In this document: piece after piece, positions 49,318-59,510 of the stretch
Layout: each line of letters opens with the position of its first letter
Numbering within the stretch: the first letter of the stretch is position 1
NCBI GenBank assembly: GCA_009760855.2
Contig: WPIO01000060.1
Coordinates: 921,501 to 985,500 of the forward strand
DNA length: 64,000 nt
Direction: 5' to 3'
Source: Cristatella mucedo
Taxonomy: Eukaryota > Bryozoa > Phylactolaemata > Cristatellidae
Notes under the pieces: generated by a model
Seen by the model: the letters and a program-made list of their open reading frames with translations, nothing else
Database searches by the model: none
Told to the model about the DNA's origin: nothing
Made by a program: the position numbers and the translations under genes

Positions 49318-49380
49318 CAGATCTCTGAGGGCGCTGTACAAAAGTATGACGATTATTATTATCATTATTACTATTATTAT
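48435..49380 (+). mobile_element. LINE-1 copy, C-terminal half and 3' UTR
   Basis: It starts after the YADD box (AAGTGTGATTCAGAAATAGG). It then keeps TTTGTGATATTCCGTCTAG, LLADLHWLPVK, CGACATCTCCTGAC and the tail GAGGGCGCTGTACAA with ATT repeats. A GA microsatellite sits inside its 3' UTR. Confidence 0.88.
49256..49315. repeat. (GA)n microsatellite inside a LINE-1 3' UTR
   Basis: It lies between GTAAAGTGCGTAA and TTCAGATCTCTGAGGGCGC, at the place where other copies have AGAAAGAGATTAAG. Confidence 0.95.
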
Positions 49381-49769
49381 AGCTTAGGTAAGCATAATTC
49401 CTGTAATGCGATAAAGAGACCATAAGTCTGGGCTCAGGATCTGTTGCTCAACCTCAGAGGCTGGCTTGTTAGTCGATATTATGGGGTTGGCAGCATTGTC
49501 ACCAGACAACCAGCAGGCACCTACCAAGCCACTGCCAGACCAAGCAAGCTGGGGTTCAGGCATACGTTCAGGCCACCAATTGATGGGGTTATTTGGGCCT
49601 CGGCTTCTCTTTCCAGCTGGTGGCTGGCTTATTTCGGTAACAGCCCACAAAAAGCTGGCATGTCTACCATGTCCAGTGCAGTGCACACTTGGGGCAAGCC
49701 GGAAGGGAATAGCTGAGCAGTCAGGGGACGATATAAAATGGCAATGCTGCCAAAGCAGTCATTAAATAC

Positions 49770-49949
49770 CAGCTCGGAAAGCTTGTGCTCCTGAGCAATC
49801 GCCATGGCCTCTTTTTCCATAGCAGACTTCTTGGCTGTGTCGAGATCTTGAGCGAGCTGCACGCAGCGTGCACCAACGGCGGCTGCCTGCACTTGCACGT
49901 CCTTGATCTCTCTGTCACGGGCGGTAACCGCTGATTCGAGCTGGTCGAC
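49770..49949 (-). CDS. coiled-coil gene exon (180 bp)
   Basis: The acceptor is CTTTCCTCTCAG|GTC and the donor CTG|GTATTT. It encodes 60 residues beginning VDQLESAVTARDREIKDVQ, with AAAVGARCVQLAQDLD and AKKSAMEKEAMAIAQEHK, phase 0-0. It is the only exon among the first twelve whose length is not shared by another. Confidence 0.88.
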
Positions 49950-50299
49950 CTGAGAGGAAAGCGTGGGCATCGATCGTTGTACATCAATTATCGATGGAAC
50001 ACAGGTTAGCAAAAAGCTTAAACGTAACAAGCAATTGATCAGCAAGTTACTGATGTGACGATGCCGATCGTAACATTTCGGGTTTTATTCCAATACCAAT
50101 TAGCTTCAGATCAGCCAAGATCGGCTCGGACACCTGCTAAGCATAGCACCCAGAAGCAATGGCAAGCTGCTTTTTGGTGATGGGGTGGGCCACAAACGCT
50201 AGGCGACGGACAACATGACTTGCCACGAACTAATTAATAACTTAGTCATTCTGCAGATTTACAGCCGAGCTCCTAGATTTTCTTAGAAAAAACAATGAG
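49950..50299. other. intronic DNA, no feature recognised
   Basis: Nothing recognised between the exon and the LINE-1 tail. Confidence 0.5.
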
Positions 50300-50525
50300 G
50301 CATTATGCTTATGAGTGCTGACACTGCGCCTGCTGCCACTAACCACATTTGCATGCTGACCCTGTGCATGTCACCCCTAAACATGTTATTTATTTTGTTT
50401 GTTTATCAAGCATGATATTACTCACCATTCAATGGCGTTTTCCTTTTCAGCAAACGTAAAGCGCCTAGAAAGAGACTGAGTTCTCTGAGGGCGCTTTATC
50501 AAGAGCATTATTATTATTACTATTA
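50300..50525 (+). mobile_element. LINE-1 3' UTR fragment
   Basis: GCTGCCACTAACCACATTTG, CACCCCTAAACATGTTATTT, AAAGCGCCTAGAAAGAGACTG and GGGCGCTTTATCAAGAGC with an ATT tail. It is 5'-truncated beyond the reading frame. Confidence 0.92.
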
Positions 50526-50664
50526 TCGCCTTACCTAGCATTCGACTTCTGACAGAGCTTCGATGTCGAGCAATCAGCCGGACAAAAGAAGCACCAGCAG
50601 CAGCATACCAGCATTTTCCTGCCATGTGGCCCGGAGCTGGTGGGAAGCACGCAGCATCGTGGCT

Positions 50665-50677
50665 TTTCACGGTTTAT

Positions 50678-50738
<61 letters not shown>

Positions 50739-51408
50739 TGCCGATGTGATTGCCAAGCACAATCAAGGATTTCATTTCTATGTGGATGGCATTCAGTTGT
50801 GCCTTCGCTTTGATGCATCAAAGCCATCTAGCTTATCAAATTCTCTCAACTTACGTGCTGCATGTATTGATGACATTTGCACATGGATGACACAAAACTT
50901 TCTCAAATTAAATGACAATTAAACCAACTTACTAGTCATTCTTTGTCTCCAGCCTACCTATCAGATCTACTCTTCCCAACCAGGTTAAGCATCGTACCAC
51001 CTGCTTTTCCGAGTCTAATTGTTTACTCATACCTCGTATAAATCTCAAGTCCTTTGAAGACCGTGCTTTTACTTCGTATACTCCCAAAGCCTGTAACTCA
51101 CTCCCGACTTGCTTCACGACATCTCCCGACTTGTCCTCATTTAAAAAGAAACTAAAAACGCATTATTTATCAGAGCCTTCATCGGGTCCCTGTGATTTGT
51201 CATGCTAAAGCTGTGCATGCTGCCATTAAACATACTTGCATGCTGACCCTGTGCATGTCATCCCTAACTATTTTATTCTTGTTGTTTATAGAGCAAGCTC
51301 ACACTAACCTTACGGTCGTGCTGTCTTTGCAGCAAATTTAAAGTGCCTCGAAAGAGATTGAGTTCTCTGGGGGCGCTATATAAAATGTATCTTTATTATT
51401 AGTATTAT
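50665..51408 (+). mobile_element. LINE-1 copy, internally deleted
   Basis: CTTTTCACGGTTTATGCTC starts it. VDGIQLCL-like sequence replaces the YADD box, followed by NSLN, ACIDDI and TWMTQNFLKLNDN. It then jumps at about 50,938 to the YLSDLL region and the standard 3' end. The jump deletes most of the thumb. A CT microsatellite lies inside the reading frame. Confidence 0.88.
50679..50737. repeat. (CT)n microsatellite inside LINE-1 coding sequence
   Basis: It replaces the ACTCTCCCTCTTG of other copies between GGTTTATG and TTGCCGATGTGATTGCC. Confidence 0.95.
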
Positions 51409-51549
51409 TACCATTCGACTCCTGCTAGCCTGCTAGCAGCTGCACATTGTAGACACAGCCGACGGACCGAAGAAAAGAAAGCGAGTCGTCGACATTGCAA
51501 GCTTGCTGCAGCCCAAACAGCAGCATTTCGTGCAGTGAGCAGAGCATAC

Positions 51550-51681
51550 TTTCTGCCGCATCTGTGCACCTTGCTGCTCGGCGGCAGCACACGACTGCTT
51601 GACGCTGTCTACTTCGACTGTGTGTTGCTGCCTGGACGTGGCCAGCTGCTGCTGCAAGTTTGCTTCCGACTGCTTCAGGCG
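51550..51681 (-). CDS. coiled-coil gene exon (132 bp)
   Basis: It encodes RLKQSEANLQQQLATSRQQ, then EVDSVKQSCAAAEQQGAQMR and QK, phase 0-0. The donor is AAA|GTATGC. The acceptor is taken as TTCGCTTCGTTGAAG|CGC, giving 44 residues as in the 37.0 kb exon. The frame also stays open to an ATG at 51,702, so a start codon of an alternative transcript is possible. Confidence 0.72.
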
Positions 51682-51689
51682 CTTCAACG

Positions 51690-52085
51690 AAGCGAATGCC
51701 ATGGTATTTCAAGGGTCGGACGAAGCTGGATAGCATTGCTCGGATGACTGGCCGGCTGGCTCGTGGCATCGGTCCGGGGACGGAACGGCAGCGAGATGCA
51801 GCTCGGCGTCAGCAGCAGGCAGGGAGTAGCTTGCCAGCGAGCGGAGCGAACCAAAGCTGACCAGCCGCTGGCTGAGAGAGCGACGAAGCTTACGCACAAA
51901 AGGACTTGCAAGCAACGATACAAACGCCACCGTCGCTACCCTCACGTGTACGTCTCAAGCTGGCTTGCAGCCCTAGCGATGCGAGGCACTTCCGGCTTGG
52001 TACAAAAAAAATCCTGCTCGCCAAGACTGCCGGGCAACGGCTAGGTAGGCCTGCAGTCCCAATGGCCACGATCGCGCACGTCCAG
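51690..52085. other. GC-richer segment with CpGs upstream of the 51.6 kb exon
   Basis: Composition and CpG density rise relative to the flanks. It could be an internal promoter for a shorter minus-strand transcript, but no promoter element is identifiable. Confidence 0.35.
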
Positions 52086-52142
52086 CTGCAGAGCAGAAAT
52101 CTACCATCGAACGACTTTGCACATCGAACTCGAGTGACTTGT

Positions 52143-52260
52143 TAGTGATAATAATAATGCATTTGTATTATGAGCCCTCAGAGAACTTGATCACTTCCTA
52201 GGCACTTTACATGATCTGCAAAGGAAGCATGATCATATGGTTAGTGGTATTGAACATAAT
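52143..52260 (-). mobile_element. LINE-1 3' tail
   Basis: An ATT-type tail, then the complement of GAGGGCTC, AAGTTCTC, GTAAAGTGCC and the CATGATC region of the family. Confidence 0.85.
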
Positions 52261-52489
52261 TTGGCTCGGCGGTCGAATTCAAGACCAATGACACATCGCA
52301 TCGAGCACGGTGGTCTTGTCTCTGGCTGCAGACCTCTGTCTGTGCAGACCACTGCACGCATCCAGCAGAAATGCACTGCAGCCTAGCTCCTGCGACCCGA
52401 GTCAGCAATCGCCCGCAAAAAGGCTGACTAGTTCGACTGACTACTTATAACAGTCAAGTTAGAAGCAAGGTAGAGCTCCTTCCTATCGT

Positions 52490-52910
52490 CTTCTGGTTCC
52501 GGTCCTTTTCACGGTCTATACCCTCCCTCTTGCCAATGTGATTGCCACACACAATTGAGTCTTTCACACACACAATCGAGGCTTTCACCTTTACTTTCAC
52601 TTTTACGTGGATGGCATTCAGTTATACCTCTGCTTTGATCCATCAAAGCCATCCAGCTTATCAAATTCTCTCAACTTCCTTGCTGCATGCATCGATGACA
52701 TCCACACGTGGATGGCAGCAATCTTTCTCAAGTTAAATGATAAAAACCAACTTACTAGTAATGGGCAAACCGAGTGTGATCCAGAAATGGGAAAGGCTTA
52801 AAATCAGCTCTGTTAGCATGTCCTGTTGAATCTGCACGAATCTAGGTCTTGATGTTCCAAAGTGACCTCTTGTTAGACGATCACATCAGCTCCACAATCA
52901 AGTCTGTCTA
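52490..52910 (+). mobile_element. LINE-1 copy, left part (split by an inverted LINE-1)
   Basis: TTCCGGTCCTTTTCACGG, a small internal duplication of the CACACACAATCGAG segment near 52,545-52,575, VDGIQLYLCFD, ACIDDIHTWMAA and GACGATCACATCAGCTCCAC. It continues at 53,862. Confidence 0.88.
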
Positions 52911-53859
52911 ATAATAATAATAATAATTCACTTGATAAAGCGCCCTCAGAGAACTTAATCTCTCTCTAGGTGCTTTACATTTGCTGCAAAGTGAAATGCA
53001 ATTGAATGGTAAGTAAAATCATGCTTGAAAAACAAACGAAATGAATAATATGGTTAGGGGTGATATGCACAGGGTCAGCATGCAAATGTAGTTAGTGGCA
53101 GCATACACAGTGTCAGCACGCATAAGCACATCAAGGACGAATCACAGGGACCCGTTAAATGCTGTCCTAAGTAGGTGTGTTTTTAGGTTCCTTTTAAATG
53201 TGGTCAGGTCGGGGGATGTTCTGACGCAGGTCGGGAGGGAGTTCCAGGCTGTGGGAGCATACGAACTAAATGCACGGTCTCCAAAGGATTTAAGGTTTGT
53301 ACGAGGTATTTCTAGACTGTTGGATTCCGAAAAGCGGGTGGTACGATGCTTGGCCTGATGGGGTAGTATATCTGAAAGATAGGCTGGAGCCATAGAATGA
53401 AGGGACCTAAAAATGAGCGACAAAACCTTGAAGTTAATCCGTTGCTTGACTGGTAGCCAGTGCAGGTCGGCGAGAAGTGGAGTAATGTGGTAACTGCGAC
53501 GCTCACGGTAGACAAGTCTAGCTGCCGAGTTTTGCACCAGCTGCAATCGCCTGATTGCACATGATGGTAGGCCAGTAAGCAGTGAGTTGCAGAAGTCGAG
53601 ACGGGATGTCACGAATGCATGGACCAACTTAGACATGGTATCTTTATCTAAACAAGCCCGAATTTTAGCAATGTTATGAAGCTGAAAATAGGCAGATTTG
53701 ACTGTGGAGCTGATATGGTCGTCTAACGAGAGGTCGCTTTGGAATATGACACCTAGAATTCGAGCTGATTCAACTGGAGATATGCTGGCAGAGCCAATTT
53801 TGAGAGTCAGCCTTTCCAATCTCTGAATCACACTGGGTTTGCCCATAACAAGTAAGTTA
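52911..53859 (-). mobile_element. LINE-1 copy, C-terminal half, inserted in another LINE-1
   Basis: The (ATT)n tail is at the low-coordinate end, followed by the 3' UTR and an open frame (53,846 to 53,142). The frame covers NLGVIFQ-type thumb sequence, LVHAFVTSRLDFCNSLL, LLADLHWLPVKQR, HRTTRFSESNSLEI and the full C-terminus AWNSLPTCVRTSPDLTTFKR. This is the most intact C-terminal region in the window, without stops, so it is a relatively young insertion. The 5' end is truncated at GTTATGGGCAAAC. Confidence 0.92.
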
Positions 53860-53861
53860 CA

Positions 53862-54150
53862 TTCACCTACATAACATTGCTAAAATTCGGACTTGTTTAG
53901 TCAGGGATACCACATCTAAATTGGTCCACGTATTTGTGACATCCAGTGTTGACTTCTATACCTCACTGCTTACTTACTGGTCTACCGGCCTATGCAATAA
54001 GGCGCTTACAGTTGGTGCGAAACTCTGCAGCTAGGCTTGTCTGTCGTAAACGTTGCAGTGGGCCACATCCTACCACTTCTCGCCGACCTGCACTGGCTAC
54101 CAGTCAAGCAAGGCATCCACTTGTAGGTTCGGTCACTCACCTTTTCACTC
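53862..54150 (+). mobile_element. LINE-1 copy, right part
   Basis: It resumes with CTACATAACATTGCTAAAAT directly after the inverted insertion. It continues through RDTTSKLVHVFVTS and TCTCGCCGACCTGCACTGGC, and ends without the 3' UTR. Confidence 0.85.
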
Positions 54151-54234
54151 AGTTTCCTGTACATATGCAATGATCAACAGGGCAATGGCATGGCTCCTTC
54201 AGCAAGGAAGAGACAGCATGAGGCTCTCAGATTG

Positions 54235-54525
54235 CTTAACCAACCATGTAGTTACATTCATTAGAGTCTGAAAAACCTTAATTGCTTTCTTGGAAGTCAA
54301 GTCAAAACTGAATTGCACTAGTCTAAATAGACAACACTGGGGTGCTAGTAAGATCTTTGGCCAGGGAACACAATAGGCAGTCACTAATCTAAACAGGGAT
54401 CGAACACGACAAGCTGTGCAAGCAGTCTTACTAATGAAGTGCTTAAACGTCAAGCAGTCCTCAAAGAGGAGTCCCAAATTACAAGTACACGATGATGGTT
54501 GCACTACAGCAACACGAATTAGAAG
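54235..54525 (-). mobile_element. decayed LINE-2 fragment
   Basis: AATTGCTTTCTTGGAAGTC, TGAATTGCACTAGTCTAA and AACAGGGATCGAACACG follow the same order as 63,460-63,590, in the region encoding the RT C-terminus. Confidence 0.65.
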
Positions 54526-54554
54526 ATAAAAGCCTTATCCTAGGCTTAGGATAT

Positions 54555-54735
54555 GGTAAGCTGTGATGGCGCACTGTGTATGTCGTTTCCTTTCATGACC
54601 TAGGTACCGAGGCCGTGGGTTCGACTCCTGCGGTGGGCGATCCTTTATTGCTGCTGCCCACAGTGGTGATAGCCGTAAAAGCTCATTCGATGCTATACAA
54701 AAGGGGCTGCTAAATCAGCTAGTATTTTAATTTTG
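54555..54735 (+). mobile_element. SINE-B copy
   Basis: GTGATGGCGCACTGTGTA head, box B GTGGGTTCGACTCCTGCGG, GGGCGATCCTTTATTGC, GTGGTGATAGCC, CTGCTAAATCAGCTAG. Confidence 0.88.
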
Positions 54736-55484
54736 TAGGATGTCCTGTGAGGAGGAATCTGGTTATATCAGCATGTAGCTTCAGATAATTGGCAACATCT
54801 AGGCTCGAATGTTTGCAAGGCAGGCATTCAGCCCATCAGTCGCCCCAGCTGATTTCAATGGTTTATAAGACAAGTACGACTGCGTATAGCCGGCACAGAA
54901 GAGACAGCCGATGCCAGGGGCCCGATCGCTTTTCTAAGAAGCTCCAAATCAACGGAGAATGGCAAAGGGCCGATACCAGAACAGTGTAGAACTCATCGGG
55001 TGGCAGACTAGTCAGGTCGAACAAAGGCCGATCTGAAAGACTTTGCAACAATCCCTTTATCACGTGAAGCTCGAAAACTCGACTTATGGTTGGGCTGAAG
55101 TCTTTTTATCAGTGGAAATCAAAGAGGGAATGAGTAGAGTCCGAAGGTCACAAGCTCTTGCTACAGGGCATAGCAATGGGAGTCATTTTTTAATCTATGG
55201 TAACTTGGGGAATTGCGGAGTGTTATGGGTGAACGACTTCTGCAGCCCCCTAAACAAACATAGATATGAATAATTACAAAAACAAGTTACGATAATTCAA
55301 GCTGTAAGGCATAATGCATGACAATACATGCTGTAAGGCTTGCAGTAGTTTTGCAGAAAGCTTTTCGTTCTCCTTCGGTTTCTAAGGGATGTGCGGGTAG
55401 TTAGTTAGAGACAGCCAGGCCACCAGATGATGAGGAGCTGGCAGTGCAATGGGAAGTCGATTTGAGAAGCATGCGAAATAGGAA
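54736..55484. other. intronic DNA, no feature recognised
   Basis: No recognised repeat or exon. Confidence 0.5.
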
Positions 55485-55890
55485 GGGCCACAACAAGAGA
55501 AGATTGAAGAAGCGCCTTAGCACAGAGTGAAAGAGCCTTTGGAGTTCATGCGCTGCTTGGTTGGGAGCCACGGTAGGTCGGTGAGAAGTGGTGCAATGTG
55601 ATAGCTATGTGGCTCACGACAGAGATGCCAGCTGCATACTTCTGCCCCAAAGTGAATAAGTCAGGCAGGAAGGCCTGCAAGTAGTGAGCTGCATAAGTTT
55701 AAGGGATGCTACGAATACATAGGCCAGCTTGGCTGCGGTGTCTTAATCTAAGCAAACCGACGAAACTTTACTGACATTAAAGTAGATAGACTTGACCGTG
55801 GAGCTGATGAGGATATCTAGTGAAAAGTTATTTTCGAAGAAGACACCCAGATTAAAACGACGTCAAATAGAAATGGCTAAATTTACAGGA
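55485..55890 (-). mobile_element. decayed LINE-1 fragment
   Basis: GAACCAAGG/GTAGGTCGGTGAGAAGTGGT and GTGGAGCTGATGAGGATATC on the plus strand are the complement of the LADLHWLP to DD(H)ISST region of the RT. Confidence 0.7.
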
Positions 55891-56261
55891 AAAGACATTA
55901 AATGCCATTGCTAACAGCATGTTTAGGTCAGCCCCTAGACCTCAGCCACTGCAAGCTGTAAGTTGAACTATCTTACGACCAGCAGCTCGACTGTCTACGA
56001 GATGCCAACCAAGTTTAGGTTTCTAGCCTTCTATCGGGGCACATAAAAAAGGACGAAATACCACCAGAAAACAAGCCTTGGTACATGTGAACATGTGCGT
56101 GCTCGGTAATGCTTTCGGTAATGCCCTTGACAGATAGAAGGTAGACCGGCAGAGATAGAGCAGCAGCAGCAGGAGCCAGAAGTGACAGCTTAGAACATAT
56201 GGGCTTCCTGCAGTGCTAGTTGAAGAGCTGCTTTAATGTGCAACCGGGAAGGCTGCAGGAC
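55891..56261. other. intronic DNA, no feature recognised
   Basis: Nothing recognised. Confidence 0.5.
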
Positions 56262-56432
56262 GATGATCAGCAGCGGCAGCAGCAGCAGGCGGCAGCAGCA
56301 GCAACAGCAGCAGCAGGCGGGGTTCGGCTGCGGGCGGGTGGGGCAGCAGCAGCAGCAGCGGCAGCAGGCGGCAGCGGCAGCAGCAGCAACAGCAGGCGGG
56401 GTTCGGCTGCGGGCGGGTGGGGCAGCAGCAAC
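56262..56432. repeat. CAG-rich minisatellite, about two 79-bp units
   Basis: GGCGGGGTTCGGCTGCGGGC occurs at 56,316 and again at 56,395, each embedded in CAGCAG/CGGCAG runs. It is GC-rich, unlike its surroundings, and abuts the LINE-1 tail at 56,437. Confidence 0.9.
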
Positions 56433-56436
56433 AAAT

Positions 56437-56656
56437 CATAGTAATAATAGTAGTAATAATGCACTTGGTACAGCGCCCTCAGAGAACGCAATCTCTTTCT
56501 AGGCACTTTACATTTGCTGAAAGGGAAACGCGATTGAATGGTGAGTAATATCATGCTTGATAAACAACATGAACGACATGGTTAGGGGTGACATGCACAG
56601 GGTCAGCATGCAAGTGTGGTTAGTGGCAGCATGCACAGTGTCAGCAAGCATAAGCA
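56437..56656 (-). mobile_element. LINE-1 3' UTR fragment abutting a splice donor
   Basis: An ATT-type tail, then the complement of GAGGGCGCTGTACC, GAGATTGCGTTCTCT, AACCATGTCGTTC and CATGCTGACCC. It ends with AGCATAAGCAC at 56,656, 9 bp from the exon boundary at 56,666. Confidence 0.92.
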
Positions 56657-56665
56657 CTATCATAC

Positions 56666-56728
56666 CTCGGCTTCTTGTTGCGTGAGCTCGAGCGCTGCTC
56701 TGACGAAGGTCAGCTCCTCCGTGAGTGC
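56666..56728 (-). CDS. coiled-coil gene exon (63 bp)
   Basis: The acceptor is CTTACTTTGTCAG|GCA and the donor GAG|GTATGA. It encodes 21 residues, ALTEELTFVRAALELTQQ then EAE, three heptads, phase 0-0. Confidence 0.86.
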
Positions 56729-56889
56729 CTGACAAAGTAAGAGGCAGCACGGGTCATGAGCGCGTGACCACAGGACCGCCCACGAGAGGGAAAGACAGTG
56801 GGCACGTGTATGCATGCATCCATACAGGCAATGGGAGACAGTGTTGATTTTGTATGCCTTGCCGTCAAGTCTTGCAGCAAACGAGCCTA
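56729..56889. other. intronic spacer
   Basis: Nothing recognised. Confidence 0.5.
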
Positions 56890-57190
56890 AATTTAATAGT
56901 AATAATAGTTTGATTTTTCCATAGCACCCTAAGAGAAATAAATCTGTTCCCCCCTAACTTTATTTAGACCGGCATGAAGTATGTCAATTTGTTAGTTATA
57001 GCATGCACAATTTCAGCATACATAAACACACAAAAGAAACTCACACAGACAGAGCAAAAGCAGTGAGGGACAGGTGGCACAGCTTTTAGCTCCTTTTTAA
57101 ATCTCCTAAGTCAAGCATGTCGTGACGTCAGTTGGGAGTGAGTTCACGCCTATGGGGGCATACAAATAAAGGCATGATCTATTACTTTGT
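56890..57190 (-). mobile_element. decayed LINE-1 3' part
   Basis: It begins with an ATT-like tail and CATAGCACCCTAAGAGAAAT. Diverged 3' UTR phrases follow, then the complement of the reading-frame end near 57,085-57,180 (CGTGACG, GAGTGAGTTCACGCC, GGGGGCATACAAA). A CA microsatellite follows, and related RT sequence reappears at 57,700. Confidence 0.65.
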
Positions 57191-57205
57191 TGAGTTACAG
57201 ATGGG

Positions 57206-57455
<250 letters not shown>

Positions 57456-57529
57456 ATCTACAAGGATTTGAGGTTCACATGTAGCACAGCTACACGGCTT
57501 TAGCCAGAAGAGCTTGTGGTTCAATGCCA

Positions 57530-57695
57530 AGGGCTGTAATAGCCTAGGAGATAAGGTGTTTGCTTTAAACGACCGAGATCGTAGGTTCAAATCCTGCAAT
57601 GGGCGACGTTTTATTGCCAACTGCAAGTGGTGGTGACAGCCATTATAGGCTCTTCTGCTGCTATAAAATGAGGCTATTAAATCAGCTAGTATGCT
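57530..57695 (+). mobile_element. SINE-B copy
   Basis: CCTAGGAGATAAGGTGTTTG head, GACCGAGATCGTAGG, box B GGTTCAAATCCTGC, GGGCGACGTTTTATTGCC, GGTGACAGCC, GAGGCTATTAAATCAGCTAG. Confidence 0.88.
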
Positions 57696-57699
57696 TGCC

Positions 57700-57835
57700 T
57701 CATTGAAAACAGTTGAATAGGTTGTCCGAGGGAAGAGAATTAAGGGGCGTAGAAGTGAGCAAACAAATCTGGAAATAGATCTGCTGCATGACGAGAAGCA
57801 AGTGCAGGTCGGTGAGAAGGTGAGTAATGTATACC
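57700..57835 (-). mobile_element. LINE-1 fragment
   Basis: The plus-strand phrases GCAAGTGCAGGTCGGTGAGA and the preceding TAGAAGTGAGC are the complement of the LADLHWLP region. Confidence 0.6.
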
Positions 57836-57838
57836 TAA

Positions 57839-57970
<132 letters not shown>

Positions 57971-58014
57971 TTATGTCTACATAAATGAGACTGCTGAATC
58001 ATCGAACCTTCTTT

Positions 58015-58110
58015 GCAACTGGCTTAGCCGAGCGGCAAGGTGACGCAGGTCGTACATTCAAGTCCTACAGTAATTCTTCTTTGCCTCCAGCGAGCAGGGC
58101 AACAGCAAGT
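58015..58110 (+). mobile_element. SINE-B-like head
   Basis: TGGCTTAGCCGAGCGGCAAG (box A) and CATTCAAGTCCTACAG (box B) are tRNA-like. A short body follows before a TA repeat. Confidence 0.6.
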
Positions 58111-58132
58111 TATACTCTACTGCAGCTCTGTT

Positions 58133-58245
58133 GTATGTATATATATACATATATATATATATATACATACATATTTATATAATGTGTGTATATATATATA
58201 TATATACATTATATATATATAATGTGTGTGTGTATATATATACAC

Positions 58246-58321
<76 letters not shown>
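58133..58321. repeat. (TA)n microsatellite with TACACAT / ATGTGTG variants
   Basis: Irregular TA with GTGTGTAT islands to about 58,245, then a pure TA run to 58,321. Confidence 0.97.
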
Positions 58322-58324
<3 letters not shown>

Positions 58325-58899
58325 CAAGCATACTGAAAAACGGGATATAATCCTAAATATTCAAAGATGTAGGAACTCCTAGCCTACAAAACTGCACGAG
58401 AGCGAAGAATTCACACGAGTTACAATAATGGCAACGACTGGTGCATTCCATATTCTGATGTTGCCTACCAGATTCAAAACATATACAATTGGAATGTTTT
58501 GCAGTGTCTGTAGCAACTTCATGCTCTAATCATAATCTCCATTTTCGAAAGATATTAATTTATTGCACCGTAAGAAACAACGCAAGGAATTAAGATTGGA
58601 GTAAACTGCAAGCACCAAAACACCCTTTTTGAAAATAAAAATGCATTACCTGCTACATTCATTTCATTTCCTCAGATATAGTCAGTGCCTCAGATACAAT
58701 CAAAAGTGGGCATCGAACTTTCCACACGTGTGCAACCCTAGCCCAGACCTGGCTCGAAACGAGAAGGTTTTGTTAAACCAATAGCAAGAAAGAACTATCT
58801 AACAGCCCTTTATATGGAACAAGGACTTAACGAACTATTATTTACCCATTCTTAGGTCTTAACTCACTCGGTCTGCCTAGGACTTGTATTAAATTGAAG
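58322..58899. other. intronic DNA, no feature recognised
   Basis: Nothing recognised. Confidence 0.5.
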
Positions 58900-59030
58900 T
58901 TGTGTCTTGAAACCTTATTGGACGCTTTTTACAAGTCATGCTTCCTTTGAAACGCATGCAAAGTATCTATAAAGAGTTTTAGGTTCTCAGAGGATACTAT
59001 AAAATGTCTTATTACCAATATCATTGTTAG
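58900..59030 (+). mobile_element. decayed LINE-1 3' tail
   Basis: CATGCTTCCTTTGAAACGCATG and GAGTTTTAGGTTCTCAGAGG then ATACTATAAAATG follow the family tail pattern. Confidence 0.6.
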
Positions 59031-59314
59031 TACATGCAAGCAATAGGTCACCACGGCTTTGGATTCTCATATGCTTTTCAAGACTTCCGGAGCAGCTCGA
59101 ACCATGTTCTTCTGCCCGGCTCTTCTTCCACAAGGAAACGCACACGGTGGTTTCTTGCTCAAATTCCATCAACCAAAATCCTCTGCAGTCTTGCACCATG
59201 TCTAGTCAATGTCTGCAGACATTCAGCACCGAGATTCTCAGACCTTTACGATTCCTGAATGAGTGCCCGACACAGTCGTCGAGGTACATATTTCAAGAGG
59301 GGGCTACTAGGCAC

Positions 59315-59510
59315 ATCAATAAAATAAATAAATAAATAATAAATCCTAGCTGATTAAACAGCCTCTTCTGTATAGCGATAGAAGAGCCTTTACGGCTATC
59401 ACTGCCACTTGCAGTAGCGATAAAGAATCGCCTACTGCAGGAATCGAACACACGACCTCGGGACCGAGGTCGTGAAAGCAACTGCTTTACCTAATCACTT
59501 TACTTATGGT
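59315..59510 (-). mobile_element. SINE-B copy, near full length
   Basis: The complement has a GGTAAAGCAGTTGC head, CTCGGTCCCGAGGTCGTG, a GTTCGATTCCTGCAG box B, GGCGATTCTTTATCGC, GTGATAGCC, GAGGCTGTTTAATCAGCTAG and an (ATTT)n tail. Confidence 0.9.
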
